From Desulfobacteraceae bacterium (lineage in GTDB: Bacteria > Desulfobacterota > Desulfobacteria > Desulfobacterales > Desulfobacteraceae), in contig QZLA01000165.1 in assembly GCA_004796375.1 (NCBI GenBank), forward strand, positions 1 through 59,013: DNA of 59,013 bases. Direction: 5' to 3'. Numbering within the stretch: position 1 is the stretch's first letter; every line of letters begins with the position of its first letter. Shown piece after piece: positions 1-7,713 of the stretch. A model generated the notes under the pieces. It saw nothing but the letters and a program-made list of their open reading frames with translations, searched no databases and was not told the origin of the DNA. A program made the translations under genes and the position numbers.

Positions 1-772
1 CGTTTAAGGAATTTTTCCTGCCATACATGGGGATATGGGCAAAGGTATCACAGATCTGACTGACATGGCTGGATATCCCGTACTCCTCATTACCGAGCAC
101 CAGGATCGCTTTGGCAGGCCAGGGGGTCTCATGGATGGACAGGGACTGGGGCATGGTTTCAATGCCGATGATGGGAAATCCTTCTCTCTTTTTGGCGAGC
201 AGCAGACCGGCCAGGTCATCGGTCTTTTCCTGGAGCACCCACTGGTGGGCGCCCATGGCTGTTTTCTGGACTTTGGGATGCTCTTTTCCAGGGGTGTTTC
301 CTAAAATGACGGATGCAAACCCTACGGCATCACAGGTCCTGAAAATGGAACCGATATTGAACACGCTGCGCAGCCCGTCCAGGGCCAGATGGTATTCCAG
401 GACAGGGTGCGCAACCTGCCGGGATTCAAGATCCCCGGTGTGGATAAGGGGGGCAGTACCACCTGTTTCAGGTTCGAGAAGATCATGGTCCTTGGGGTAC
501 TGCCCGGCCCGGGTACGGTGGAAATGGATGGCATCGGAAAGAAATTCCAGGACTTGACGGGGGGCACCTGGACCGGGGAATCCGGGATCGTGGATCTCCA
601 TCCAGGACAGGACCTGCCTGTACCGGGAGAATATCTGTTCCAGGCCGGGCTGGGTGACCCGGTTGGCGGTAAGCTTCTGGTAAGTCCCTGTCAGCCAGGC
701 CATCACATGCCGGTGCCGGTTTTGGGGGTCAAGTGTTAGAAATTTTTTTTTTGTAAAATTGAATCCGTCCAT
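1..772 (-). CDS. SpoU/TrmH-family RNA 2'-O-methyltransferase, C-terminus cut by window edge
   Basis: Predicted SAM-dependent ribose methyltransferase for tRNA or rRNA. Reading the minus strand from the ATG at 772 gives about 257 residues without a stop. The three SPOUT motifs are visible in order: motif 1 around LRSVFNIGSIFRTCD (Asn and Arg of the active site), motif 2 LVLGNEEYGIS, and motif 3 IPMYGRKNSLN, which sits on the window edge, so only a few C-terminal residues are missing. A GAGGA ribosome site precedes the ATG. About 120 N-terminal residues are not a standard TrmH region. The RNA target cannot be told from sequence. Confidence 0.88.
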   Translation of the reverse strand, partial: MDGFNFTKKKFLTLDPQNRHRHVMAWLTGTYQKLTANRVTQPGLEQIFSRYRQVLSWMEIHDPGFPGPGAPRQVLEFLSDAIHFHRTRAGQYPKDHDLLEPETGGTAPLIHTGDLESRQVAHPVLEYHLALDGLRSVFNIGSIFRTCDAVGFASVILGNTPGKEHPKVQKTAMGAHQWVLQEKTDDLAGLLLAKKREGFPIIGIETMPQSLSIHETPWPAKAILVLGNEEYGISSHVSQICDTFAHIPMYGRKNSLN

Positions 773-831
773 GATCTGTCCTCTTCTTAGCATATCCGAA
801 CATTTTTATAAAAGATTATGCAGCACAAGGG

Positions 832-859
832 TCAAGTTTCATTAAACAAATTCCGATAA
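832..859 (+). promoter_or_regulatory. Sigma-28 (FliA-type) promoter
   Basis: TCAAGTTT at 832-839 and TCCGATAA at 852-859 are separated by 12 bases. The enterobacterial FliA consensus is TAAAGTTT, 11 bases, GCCGATAA, so each box matches 7 of 8. The only gene downstream starts at 896, giving a leader of about 30 bases. This suggests that the gene belongs to the flagellar/chemotaxis regulon. Confidence 0.65.
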
Positions 860-895
860 GATCATTTAAACCCATAAGTGAAAGAAGGTGATATC

Positions 896-1717
896 ATGAA
901 CAGGATATCTTCACACCCGCCGGCAATGTCACAAAATCAGATGCAGCAGTACCAGGCATCTGCAATGGTCCAGAAACAGATGGTCAGCGCCTATGAGAGC
1001 CTTGAGGCCGGTTTGACCATCCAGACCCGGGAAGGCGATATCGTGACACTGTCTTCAAAGAGCTTTGGCCAGCTTGAAGCCCGCTCCTATGACAGCCAGG
1101 GGAATATCATTACCCCGGATGGGCAGGCCAGTGTCAGTGTCTCCCAGCGGGAGATCACCCTTACATCAGGCCAGTCCTTTACCTTCAGTGTCCAGGGGGA
1201 CTTGAGCGAGGAGGAGCTTGCAGATATTGACCAGATCATCAAGGGTATAGATGGGATTATTTCCGAGATGGCCGAAGGAGATATGGACGATGCCGTTGCC
1301 AAAGCCCTGGCCATGGAGGGATATGATACCATTTCCCAATACGCGGCAACGCTTTCCTACGAACGCGCCTACCAGATGAGTTCCTCTGTTCAGCAGGCCG
1401 CAATGACCGGATTTGTTCCGGAAGAGGAACCCGCGCTGAGCCCTGCCAATGCCGCACGCATTGATGCCGAAGGGCTGCTGGACAAGATCAGGGAGTTTTT
1501 TGAGGATCAGCTCGAAGCCGGTGAGGAAAAACTGCTGGAAAAAAGCAGGCGGCCGGTGAACCGTCTGTTTGATCACCATCTGGGCCAGCTCAGGGAAAAC
1601 CGGCCCCAGGAACATGCCGGATACAATGCACTTGAGCAGGCAAAACAGGATGTGGATCAATGGGTGGAGAACATGCTGGGCAAGGCCTTTAAAAAGGCAT
1701 TTAAGCAGTGGTTCTGA
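896..1717 (+). CDS. Uncharacterised protein, probably motility-regulon
   Basis: 273 residues of unknown function, possibly DUF5610-like (memory only). No signal peptide or membrane segment is seen. The first 30 residues are rich in Gln, Met and Ser. A beta-rich stretch (about residues 45-105) with repeated TIQTREGDIVTLSS-like strands is followed by an acidic helical part and a basic C-terminus ending KAFKKAFKQWF. The ATG at 896 is preferred over the GTG at 878 because AAGAAGGTG lies just upstream of it. It has its own sigma-28-like promoter and ends at a strong hairpin, so it is probably monocistronic. A role near the flagellum or chemotaxis is inferred only from the promoter. Confidence 0.75.
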   Translation: MNRISSHPPAMSQNQMQQYQASAMVQKQMVSAYESLEAGLTIQTREGDIVTLSSKSFGQLEARSYDSQGNIITPDGQASVSVSQREITLTSGQSFTFSVQGDLSEEELADIDQIIKGIDGIISEMAEGDMDDAVAKALAMEGYDTISQYAATLSYERAYQMSSSVQQAAMTGFVPEEEPALSPANAARIDAEGLLDKIREFFEDQLEAGEEKLLEKSRRPVNRLFDHHLGQLRENRPQEHAGYNALEQAKQDVDQWVENMLGKAFKKAFKQWF

Positions 1718-1741
1718 TTTGTCCCGGATGTTTCAGGGTTA

Positions 1742-1765
1742 CCCCCTGCCCCGGAGGGCAGGGGG
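1742..1765. terminator. Hairpin between convergent genes
   Basis: A perfect 10-bp stem (CCCCCTGCCC / GGGCAGGGGG) with a four-base loop CGGA lies between the stops of the 896-1717 gene and the cytochrome gene on the other strand. There is no long U-tract on either side. Its position suggests a bidirectional terminator. Confidence 0.65.
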
Positions 1766-1770
1766 GAGAG

Positions 1771-2238
1771 TTATTTCTTGGGGTGGCATGTGCTGCATGA
1801 AACCGGTGCCGGGCTTTTTCCCTTGGGATCCCCGTTTTTTTTGTTGAACGCCTTGTGACAATTGATGCAATTGGCATGCAGCGCCTCTTTGTGATACTTG
1901 TTGATCCTTTCCTTCTTGCTTAATTTTTCTCCCTTTACCTTCTTTGTTTCCTTGTGGCATTCAATGCATTTCTGGACATCATCTCCCGGTTTCAGATCCA
2001 GTGGCCGGCCCTGATCATCATGGTGACACTGGCCGCAGCTGATCTGGTAGGCGTCAACATGCTGCTGGTGCCCGAACTCAACGAGTCCTTTGGTGTGCTT
2101 TTTATAGGCATCCGTTTCCATGATAAAGGTATCCGCCACAGTGCTTTTTGCATATAGTGCGTGTCGGCTGACGGCCGGGCCGGCAGTCACGGATACCAGG
2201 ATCCCCAGAATCATGATCGCCCATAGGTTCTGTTTCAT
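1771..2238 (-). CDS. Periplasmic tetrahaem cytochrome c (class III, c3-like)
   Basis: A 155-residue electron carrier with a hydrophobic signal segment (residues 4-20) and four CxxCH haem sites at Cys68, Cys91, Cys124 and Cys148. Several further His residues (57, 60, 73, 116, 121) are available for bis-His ligation. This matches the class III cytochrome fold of sulfate reducers, which carries electrons between periplasmic hydrogenases or formate dehydrogenases and membrane complexes. All four motifs are CxxCH, whereas classic c3 also has CxxxxCH sites, so it is a variant. The ATG at 2238 is preceded by a strong AGGAGGAGG ribosome site. It is monocistronic. Confidence 0.92.
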   Translation of the reverse strand: MKQNLWAIMILGILVSVTAGPAVSRHALYAKSTVADTFIMETDAYKKHTKGLVEFGHQQHVDAYQISCGQCHHDDQGRPLDLKPGDDVQKCIECHKETKKVKGEKLSKKERINKYHKEALHANCINCHKAFNKKNGDPKGKSPAPVSCSTCHPKK

Positions 2239-2372
2239 ATCCTCCTCCTTTGAACCGTTTCCCATTCAGAATGAACATCAACACCGGTTCTTTTATATGT
2301 TGTGCCCCTGTGTAACCTATGACACCGAATTTTTATAAAAGTTCAAAAATAAAGTGCACTTTGTTTTCCGGG

Positions 2373-2400
2373 TTGCATTTTTCTTTTTTGGGAGTATGCT
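2373..2400 (+). promoter_or_regulatory. Sigma-70 promoter for the OsmC-like gene
   Basis: TTGCAT (2373-2378), a 16-base spacer and TATGCT (2395-2400) sit about 50 bases before the start codon at 2449, in an AT-rich gap. Confidence 0.5.
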
Positions 2401-2448
2401 TTTCCTGGATCCCGATGATTTGAAAAAAGCGAACAATGGAGGGAATTG

Positions 2449-2847
2449 ATGAAATCTTATGAAGCCGTATTTCCCGGTAATAAAAAAGTGGATGTGACGT
2501 TTGGTGAGTTCAGTATTCAGACCGACCAGTCCAAAAAAAACGAAGGCGATGAAACCGCTCCCGAACCCTTTGATCTGTTTCTGTCTTCCCTGGCAGCCTG
2601 CGCAGGAATTTATGCCAAGTCGTTTTGTGATACAAGAAAGATCGATACGGCCGGTATGAAAATCGTCCAGGAGGTGTTCAGAAAGGAAAAGCAGAAACTG
2701 CTGGATGAGGTTCGGATCACCTTATATGTAAATGACCGCTTTCCTGATAAATACAGAACCGCTGTCATCAAATCCATGAGCGGCTGTGCAGTGAAAAATC
2801 AACTGCACCCGGATATCCGGTTTTCAACTGAGGTGAAATCCCTGTAG
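2449..2847 (+). CDS. OsmC/YhfA-family protein
   Basis: 132 residues. The OsmC fold is recognised from the loop LSSLAACAGIYAKSFC with Cys51 and the second conserved cysteine Cys113 in MSGCAVKNQL. Family members with this cysteine pair are thiol-dependent peroxidases; the YhfA branch is uncharacterised. Peroxide or thiol-stress defence in an anaerobe is plausible. The start is the ATG at 2449 behind GGAGGG; an in-frame TTG directly in front is less likely. It has its own promoter and faces the zinc-ribbon gene convergently. Confidence 0.85.
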   Translation: MKSYEAVFPGNKKVDVTFGEFSIQTDQSKKNEGDETAPEPFDLFLSSLAACAGIYAKSFCDTRKIDTAGMKIVQEVFRKEKQKLLDEVRITLYVNDRFPDKYRTAVIKSMSGCAVKNQLHPDIRFSTEVKSL

Positions 2848-2873
2848 CCCGAGTGCAGTTGGTGTAGAAGTGT

Positions 2874-3059
2874 TCAGGCTTCCCCGTCCAGCGTGCACTG
2901 GGTGAAATCGATCTGCTCACCACACTGGTCACATGTATGGGTTTTATCAAATTCGTCTGAAAAGATCTCCTTCTCAGCGTTGCAGGACGGGCATTTGCAT
3001 TTAAATGACTGAAGGTTTTTAAACTGCTCAAATCCGGGGCAATGTTGCGGTGTACTCAT
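2874..3059 (-). CDS. Small zinc-ribbon protein
   Basis: 61 residues with two CxxC knuckles (CPSC and CDQC) about 18 residues apart, typical of a single-zinc ribbon. The rest is acidic and soluble. The start overlaps the end of the upstream hydrolase gene by 32 bases and has a good GGAGGAAG ribosome site, so the two genes are probably translated from one message. The function is not known. Confidence 0.72.
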   Translation of the reverse strand: MSTPQHCPGFEQFKNLQSFKCKCPSCNAEKEIFSDEFDKTHTCDQCGEQIDFTQCTLDGEA

Positions 3060-4203
3060 AAGCTTCCTCCTTCGTGTTTGGCGTTATGGGTAAAATTTGT
3101 CCGATATCCAGGATTTTAAACCGCTTGCTATCCAGGTTATTCTCCCGGATATATGCTTCCAGTTCCAGTGCAGGAACCCCGACCGGCTCATCACCCAAGT
3201 GAAAGGTCCCCCACTGGGTGGGGATGAAATATCTTGCCCCCAGTTCTTCAAAGCCCTTGACGGCTTCAGGGATGTTCATGTGCTGGTAGTGCATGAACCA
3301 GCGCGGGTAGTAGGCTGTGGTGGCCAGAAAGGCATAGTCGATTGCGGGAAATTTTTTGCCGAACTCCCTGAAGCCTTTAAAATATCCGCTATCTCCTCCG
3401 AAGTATAATGTATAGTTCGGGGTTTGTAAAAGAAAAGAGGCCCACAGGGTTTGATTTCTTTTCTGGGAAACCCGCATGGACCAGTGTTGGGCAGGAAGGC
3501 AGATCAGGGTTGAATCGCCCCCGGAATGTGCTTTGTCCCACCAGTCCATCTCGATCACCCGGGTTTTATTCATGTCCAGAATGGTCTGTTTCAGTCCCAT
3601 GGGGGCATAAACTGCGGCATTCCTGGGAAGGGTTTCCATGGTTTCCCGGTCCAGGTGATCATAGTGGTTGTGTGAAATGATGATATTGAGCGGTGCGGCC
3701 AACCGGTTCAGCTCTTCAATGGTGAGGGCGGGCGGGGTTTTTCTTGCCGGGAGCAGGGCCCGTTTGGTGAGGATGGGGTCGGTCAGCCACCAGGTATTTT
3801 GGATCCTCACCAGAAAGGTGTTGTGGCCGATCCACAGGATAAAATCCCCCTTGAACGCCTCTATGCGTTGAGCGGTATCCGGGATGATTTCGGGTAGATG
3901 GTTCTGCTCTTTTTCCGTGAATCGTGCGGGGCCGAAAAATCGCCACATGATGATATCCATGAATCGTTTTTCCGGCATCCTGAGCCAGGGGTTGAAATAC
4001 CTGCTGCCATCACGGTTCCGGGCATAAAGGTCATGGGTTTCTGTCGCTTCAACCGTCCTGAACCATCCGGTTTCAGTAAAACCCTTGGACCGGGCCGCGC
4101 ATGAGAACAGGGTGGCGGTGACCAATGCGGCTGAAACCAGGAAAATGATCGTAATGGCTGTTCGACTGGTTTTTGCCCTGCTGGCTCTAGTGTTGATCCC
4201 CAT
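3028..4203 (-). CDS. Metallo-beta-lactamase-fold hydrolase, probable lipoprotein
   Basis: About 391 residues from the ATG at 4203. A hydrophobic N-terminal helix ends in a lipobox-like LFSC, so the enzyme is probably tethered to a membrane on the periplasmic side. The metal site HNHYDHLD (HxHxDH), further downstream His and the GGDSGYF stretch fit the UlaG / N-acyl-phosphatidylethanolamine phospholipase D (NAPE-PLD) branch of the fold. The closing WGTFHLGDEP stretch also resembles NAPE-PLD-like proteins. The substrate is unknown; a lipid phosphodiester is one option. A longer start at 4275 exists but would bury the signal sequence. Confidence 0.85.
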   Translation of the reverse strand: MGINTRASRAKTSRTAITIIFLVSAALVTATLFSCAARSKGFTETGWFRTVEATETHDLYARNRDGSRYFNPWLRMPEKRFMDIIMWRFFGPARFTEKEQNHLPEIIPDTAQRIEAFKGDFILWIGHNTFLVRIQNTWWLTDPILTKRALLPARKTPPALTIEELNRLAAPLNIIISHNHYDHLDRETMETLPRNAAVYAPMGLKQTILDMNKTRVIEMDWWDKAHSGGDSTLICLPAQHWSMRVSQKRNQTLWASFLLQTPNYTLYFGGDSGYFKGFREFGKKFPAIDYAFLATTAYYPRWFMHYQHMNIPEAVKGFEELGARYFIPTQWGTFHLGDEPVGVPALELEAYIRENNLDSKRFKILDIGQILPITPNTKEEAYEYTATLPRI

Positions 4204-4413
4204 CTTTCCGTCCCGCACTGCAATCAGGTTGATATTCGCATGTTTGGCGCATGATATACAGGTATCCTGCCACACTTTGATTGTGGTGACAAGCCAAAAC
4301 TCCCTGGGTTTAGGGCCGGCAGGATACCCCTTGGGGCCGAGGTTTTCATATTTGAGTGTAATTTGTGATCCGATTCCTTTTCATTAAGGCATAAATAGGA
4401 TAATGAACATGTC

Positions 4414-5763
4414 ATGAGAAAATTACTGCTCGTCAATCCCGTGGGACGGAAAAGCGGATACATGCTCAGCCGTTTCACCCGTTTTCAGCCCATGGGACTG
4501 GGGTACGTGGCCGCGGTAACCCCGCCCGGATGGGATATTGAACTGATTGATGAAAATATCGAGCCGTTCAGGTTTAAGCCGGCGGACCTCGTGGCCATTA
4601 CTGCCTTTTCAAGCAATATCAACCGGGCCTATGACATTGCACGGGTTTGCCGTGACAATGGTGTCACCGTGGTGCTGGGAGGCATTCATGTTTCCATGGC
4701 ACCTGAAGAGGCCCTGGCGCATGGGGACAGCATCGTTGTCGGTGAGGTGGAAAATGTCTGGCCGCAGGTGATTGCCGATGTTGAGAACAACTGCCTGGCC
4801 CGCAGGTATGACGGCCCAATGGTGGATATGACCCGGTTTAACATTACGCCCCGGCGGGATCTGTTTGACCCTTCTTATCTGTGGCAGTCTGTCCAGACGT
4901 CAAGGGGGTGTCCGTTTGACTGCAGTTTCTGTTCGGTCACCCGGCATTTGGGCAGCGCATACCGCAAGCGGCCGGCCCGGAATGTCCTTGAGGAACTGGA
5001 GCAGATACAAGGCAAGTATATCGCTTTTGTGGATGATAACCTGATCGGATACGGCCGTTCCAGCGTGTCGGAATCCAAGCAGCTGTTCCAGGGGATGATT
5101 GACAGACAGCTGAACAAAACCTGGTGGATGCAGACCTCCATGAATGCCGCTGCCGATGAAGAGGTGATTTCGCTGGCTGCCCGGGCGGGTTGCGTGTTTG
5201 CGTTTATCGGTTTTGAAACCATCGACACCCGGTCCCTCACTGCCATGAAAAAAGGGGTGAATCTTAAAACCGGGGTGGACAATTATAAAACGGTGATCCA
5301 GCGGTTTCACAAACACGGCATCGGCGTGATGGGGGCGTTTATACTTGGAAATGACTATGAATCAAAACAGTATTATAAAGATCTGGGGCGGTTCATGGTC
5401 CGCTCCGGTGTGGATATCTTCCAGATCAGTATCCTGACACCGCTTCCCGGCACCCGCCTCATGGACACCCTTGTCAGTGAAAATCGTCTGATTCACCACA
5501 CGTTCCCTTCAGACTGGGATAAATACCGCTTTTCATATATGGTGCACCAGCCCAAAGGGGTCACTCCGGATACCGTTTATACGGCAGATAATTATTTAAA
5601 AAAGCAGTTATACCGTTTTCCCGGGTATCCACTCCGTTTGGTGCGTTCACTGCTTCATCTTAAGAATCTGACCAGCTTTGCGGTCACCTATAAACTGAAC
5701 CAGGCGTTAAAGAAAAGCTGGAAAAATTCACACTATTTCCGGAAATATCCAACCGACCTGTGA
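4414..5763 (+). CDS. Radical SAM enzyme with N-terminal B12-binding-type domain
   Basis: 449 residues. Residues 1-125 form a Rossmann-like cobalamin-binding-type domain (VVLGGIHVSMAPEEAL loop), without a clear DxHxxG base-off motif. The 4Fe-4S site is C166-x3-C170-x2-C173 (RGCPFDCSFC), followed by a radical SAM barrel. The C-terminal 80 residues are basic. Such enzymes do radical methylations or rearrangements (BchE, HpnJ/HpnP, lipid and natural-product enzymes). It is the first gene of a unit with an acyltransferase-like gene 9 bases downstream and an enolase-family gene. The product cannot be predicted. Confidence 0.88.
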   Translation: MRKLLLVNPVGRKSGYMLSRFTRFQPMGLGYVAAVTPPGWDIELIDENIEPFRFKPADLVAITAFSSNINRAYDIARVCRDNGVTVVLGGIHVSMAPEEALAHGDSIVVGEVENVWPQVIADVENNCLARRYDGPMVDMTRFNITPRRDLFDPSYLWQSVQTSRGCPFDCSFCSVTRHLGSAYRKRPARNVLEELEQIQGKYIAFVDDNLIGYGRSSVSESKQLFQGMIDRQLNKTWWMQTSMNAAADEEVISLAARAGCVFAFIGFETIDTRSLTAMKKGVNLKTGVDNYKTVIQRFHKHGIGVMGAFILGNDYESKQYYKDLGRFMVRSGVDIFQISILTPLPGTRLMDTLVSENRLIHHTFPSDWDKYRFSYMVHQPKGVTPDTVYTADNYLKKQLYRFPGYPLRLVRSLLHLKNLTSFAVTYKLNQALKKSWKNSHYFRKYPTDL

Positions 5764-5772
5764 GGGATCAGA

Positions 5773-6531
5773 ATGATTGCAGATCAAATGACCACCTTTT
5801 TTACGGGATGTACCATAGAACTGGTTTCACCGGCCAGTGCCGAGAAGGATGACATCGCTCAATGGTGGAGGATATACGGCCCCCGCCATCATGTCGGTGA
5901 GGAGGCGTTTATGGAACGCTTCATGGGCTTTGACCGGGTGGTGTTTTTCAGGGACAGTCATACCCGGCGCATCGTCGGCGGCAGCGGGTTCAGAATCATG
6001 GTTTATCGGCTGCTGACCGGCAGGATAGTCAACGCGATCTATATCGCGCAAAGCTATATCCTGCCAAAGTACCGCGGGCGAAAGCTCTTATCCATGTCCT
6101 ATGCCCGGGTGGTCCTGGAGTGCAAGGCAAAAAACCCTTTAAGACCGGTCTGGTTCTGGATGGATGCCCTGAGTTACAAACCGTATATGATCCTGGGCAA
6201 TCATGTTCGGGAACATTACCCTTCTCCCAGATGGACGATGCCGGACTGGGTCATTGATCTGAGGGATCGGATCGGGCATCGCTACTATCCGGGGCTGTAC
6301 GATGCCGCCACCGGAGTGGTGAAGAAAAACGCACGTCGCCTGAAAGCAACTGAGGGAGAGATCCGCGATCAGGATCTTTGCAATGAGTATATCCGGTTTT
6401 ATGTCATGCAGAATCCGGGTCATGTCCATGGAGAGGGCCTGCTGTGCGTATTTCCAGGCAGTATAAAAAATGTGCTTTATTTCATCTGGCTGGTGCTTCG
6501 CCAGACCTTTGGAAAATTCCATGAGAGTTAA
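5773..6531 (+). CDS. GNAT-like acyltransferase-type protein
   Basis: 252 residues. The central part (about 55-115) reads like a GNAT core: beta strands, then a SYILPKYRGRKLLS stretch that resembles the acyl-CoA pyrophosphate loop (RGRKL), then a helix. The C-terminal 100 residues are unfamiliar and end in a hydrophobic helix, which may contact the membrane. A GAGGGA ribosome site lies before the ATG. It follows the radical SAM gene by 9 bases and overlaps the next gene by 11 bases, so all three are co-translated. The acceptor is unknown. Confidence 0.65.
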   Translation: MIADQMTTFFTGCTIELVSPASAEKDDIAQWWRIYGPRHHVGEEAFMERFMGFDRVVFFRDSHTRRIVGGSGFRIMVYRLLTGRIVNAIYIAQSYILPKYRGRKLLSMSYARVVLECKAKNPLRPVWFWMDALSYKPYMILGNHVREHYPSPRWTMPDWVIDLRDRIGHRYYPGLYDAATGVVKKNARRLKATEGEIRDQDLCNEYIRFYVMQNPGHVHGEGLLCVFPGSIKNVLYFIWLVLRQTFGKFHES

Positions 6532-7702
6532 AGCGTTTAAAATCCGGACCTGTGATATCCCCTTAAGGTTTGAGTTTCGCCAGGCCTCCAACGCAAGAAT
6601 CAGTTCACAAGGACTTTTGGTGGAGGTGGTCACAGAAAATGGCATCATTGGATACGGTGAGTGCCTGCCCCGGGAGTATGTGTCCGGTGAGACCCTTTCC
6701 CAAGTGACCCTGGCCGTTAAGTATGGGGCCAGGCATTTTGTGGGATCCACCTTTACGCGGTTTAAAGACATCCTGACATTCATGGAGGCGCTGTCTGTTC
6801 AGTGGGAGAAGATGGGGCTGCCTACCGCCTGTGCCCGGTGCGCCATTGAGCTCGCCCTTCTTGACGCATGGGGGCGGGAGACGGGAGCGCCCCTGGCCGC
6901 GCTTTTTTCCAACACCCTTCCGGATAATCCTGAAATAAAATACAGCGGTGTCATTGCGGGCAGCAATGAACACCAGAACGACCTGATCCTGGATTTTGTT
7001 TCCGCCATGAAGATGGATCAGATCAAATTGAAGGTTGGGCGGGATCACGAGGCCGAACTCAGGATGGTGTTAAAAATCCGTTCACGCCTGGGCCCGGCTG
7101 CCGGTATCCGCGTGGATGTCAACGGTGCCTGGTGTGTTGACGCGGCGCTCCGGAACATCCCTGACTTTGTCGATGCCGGGGTCAATACCTTTGAGCAGCC
7201 CCTGGGTCGGTTTGACCGGGAGGGGTACCTGAAATTGTCTAGCGAGACAGGGGACTTTGCAGATATCTGGGTGGATGAGAGCGTCTGTTCGCTTGCGGAG
7301 GCCCAATGGTTTATTCACCATGGGGCTGCTGACGGCATCAATCTCAAAATTTCAAAAAACGGCGGATTGTTCAATTGTATGGAAATTGTTCGCATGGCCA
7401 GGGAAAAGAATGTTCGGTGTCAACTGGGTGCCCAGGTCGGGGAGACCTCGTTGCTGACCGCAGCAGGGCGAATCCTGTCTGCCCTGGCAGGTGACCTGGT
7501 GTACCATGAGGGGGCGGTGGGAAAATATCTTCTGGAATACGATATTGTTGATCCGCCCCTGGAGTTCAGCACCCAGGGACGGGCAAGCCTTCACGCGTTC
7601 ACGGTTAACCCCGGCTTAGGGATCCGGGTGGACCCGGAAGCTGTGTCGCGTTTAAACCTTCTTTATGGGATTGATGAGAGGGGGGCTGTGGATCATACGT
7701 GA
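6521..7702 (+). CDS. Enolase-superfamily enzyme, muconate-lactonising/dipeptide-epimerase type
   Basis: 393 residues. The MLE-subgroup catalytic set is complete: K169-x-K171 (second-strand base), metal ligands D199, E225 and D252, and the opposite base K276. The capping domain carries GYGECLPREYVSGET. These enzymes abstract the alpha proton of a carboxylate (epimerases, cycloisomerases, o-succinylbenzoate synthase). No menaquinone or murein genes are nearby, so the substrate is open. It overlaps the acyltransferase-like gene by 11 bases and ends 11 bases before the convergent flavoenzyme gene. Confidence 0.85.
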   Translation: MRVKAFKIRTCDIPLRFEFRQASNARISSQGLLVEVVTENGIIGYGECLPREYVSGETLSQVTLAVKYGARHFVGSTFTRFKDILTFMEALSVQWEKMGLPTACARCAIELALLDAWGRETGAPLAALFSNTLPDNPEIKYSGVIAGSNEHQNDLILDFVSAMKMDQIKLKVGRDHEAELRMVLKIRSRLGPAAGIRVDVNGAWCVDAALRNIPDFVDAGVNTFEQPLGRFDREGYLKLSSETGDFADIWVDESVCSLAEAQWFIHHGAADGINLKISKNGGLFNCMEIVRMAREKNVRCQLGAQVGETSLLTAAGRILSALAGDLVYHEGAVGKYLLEYDIVDPPLEFSTQGRASLHAFTVNPGLGIRVDPEAVSRLNLLYGIDERGAVDHT

Positions 7703-7713
7703 CCCTATCCACA

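Noticed and set aside
35-557. Plus-strand frames near the left edge
   Set aside because: They are shadows of the minus-strand SpoU methyltransferase, which carries all three family motifs.
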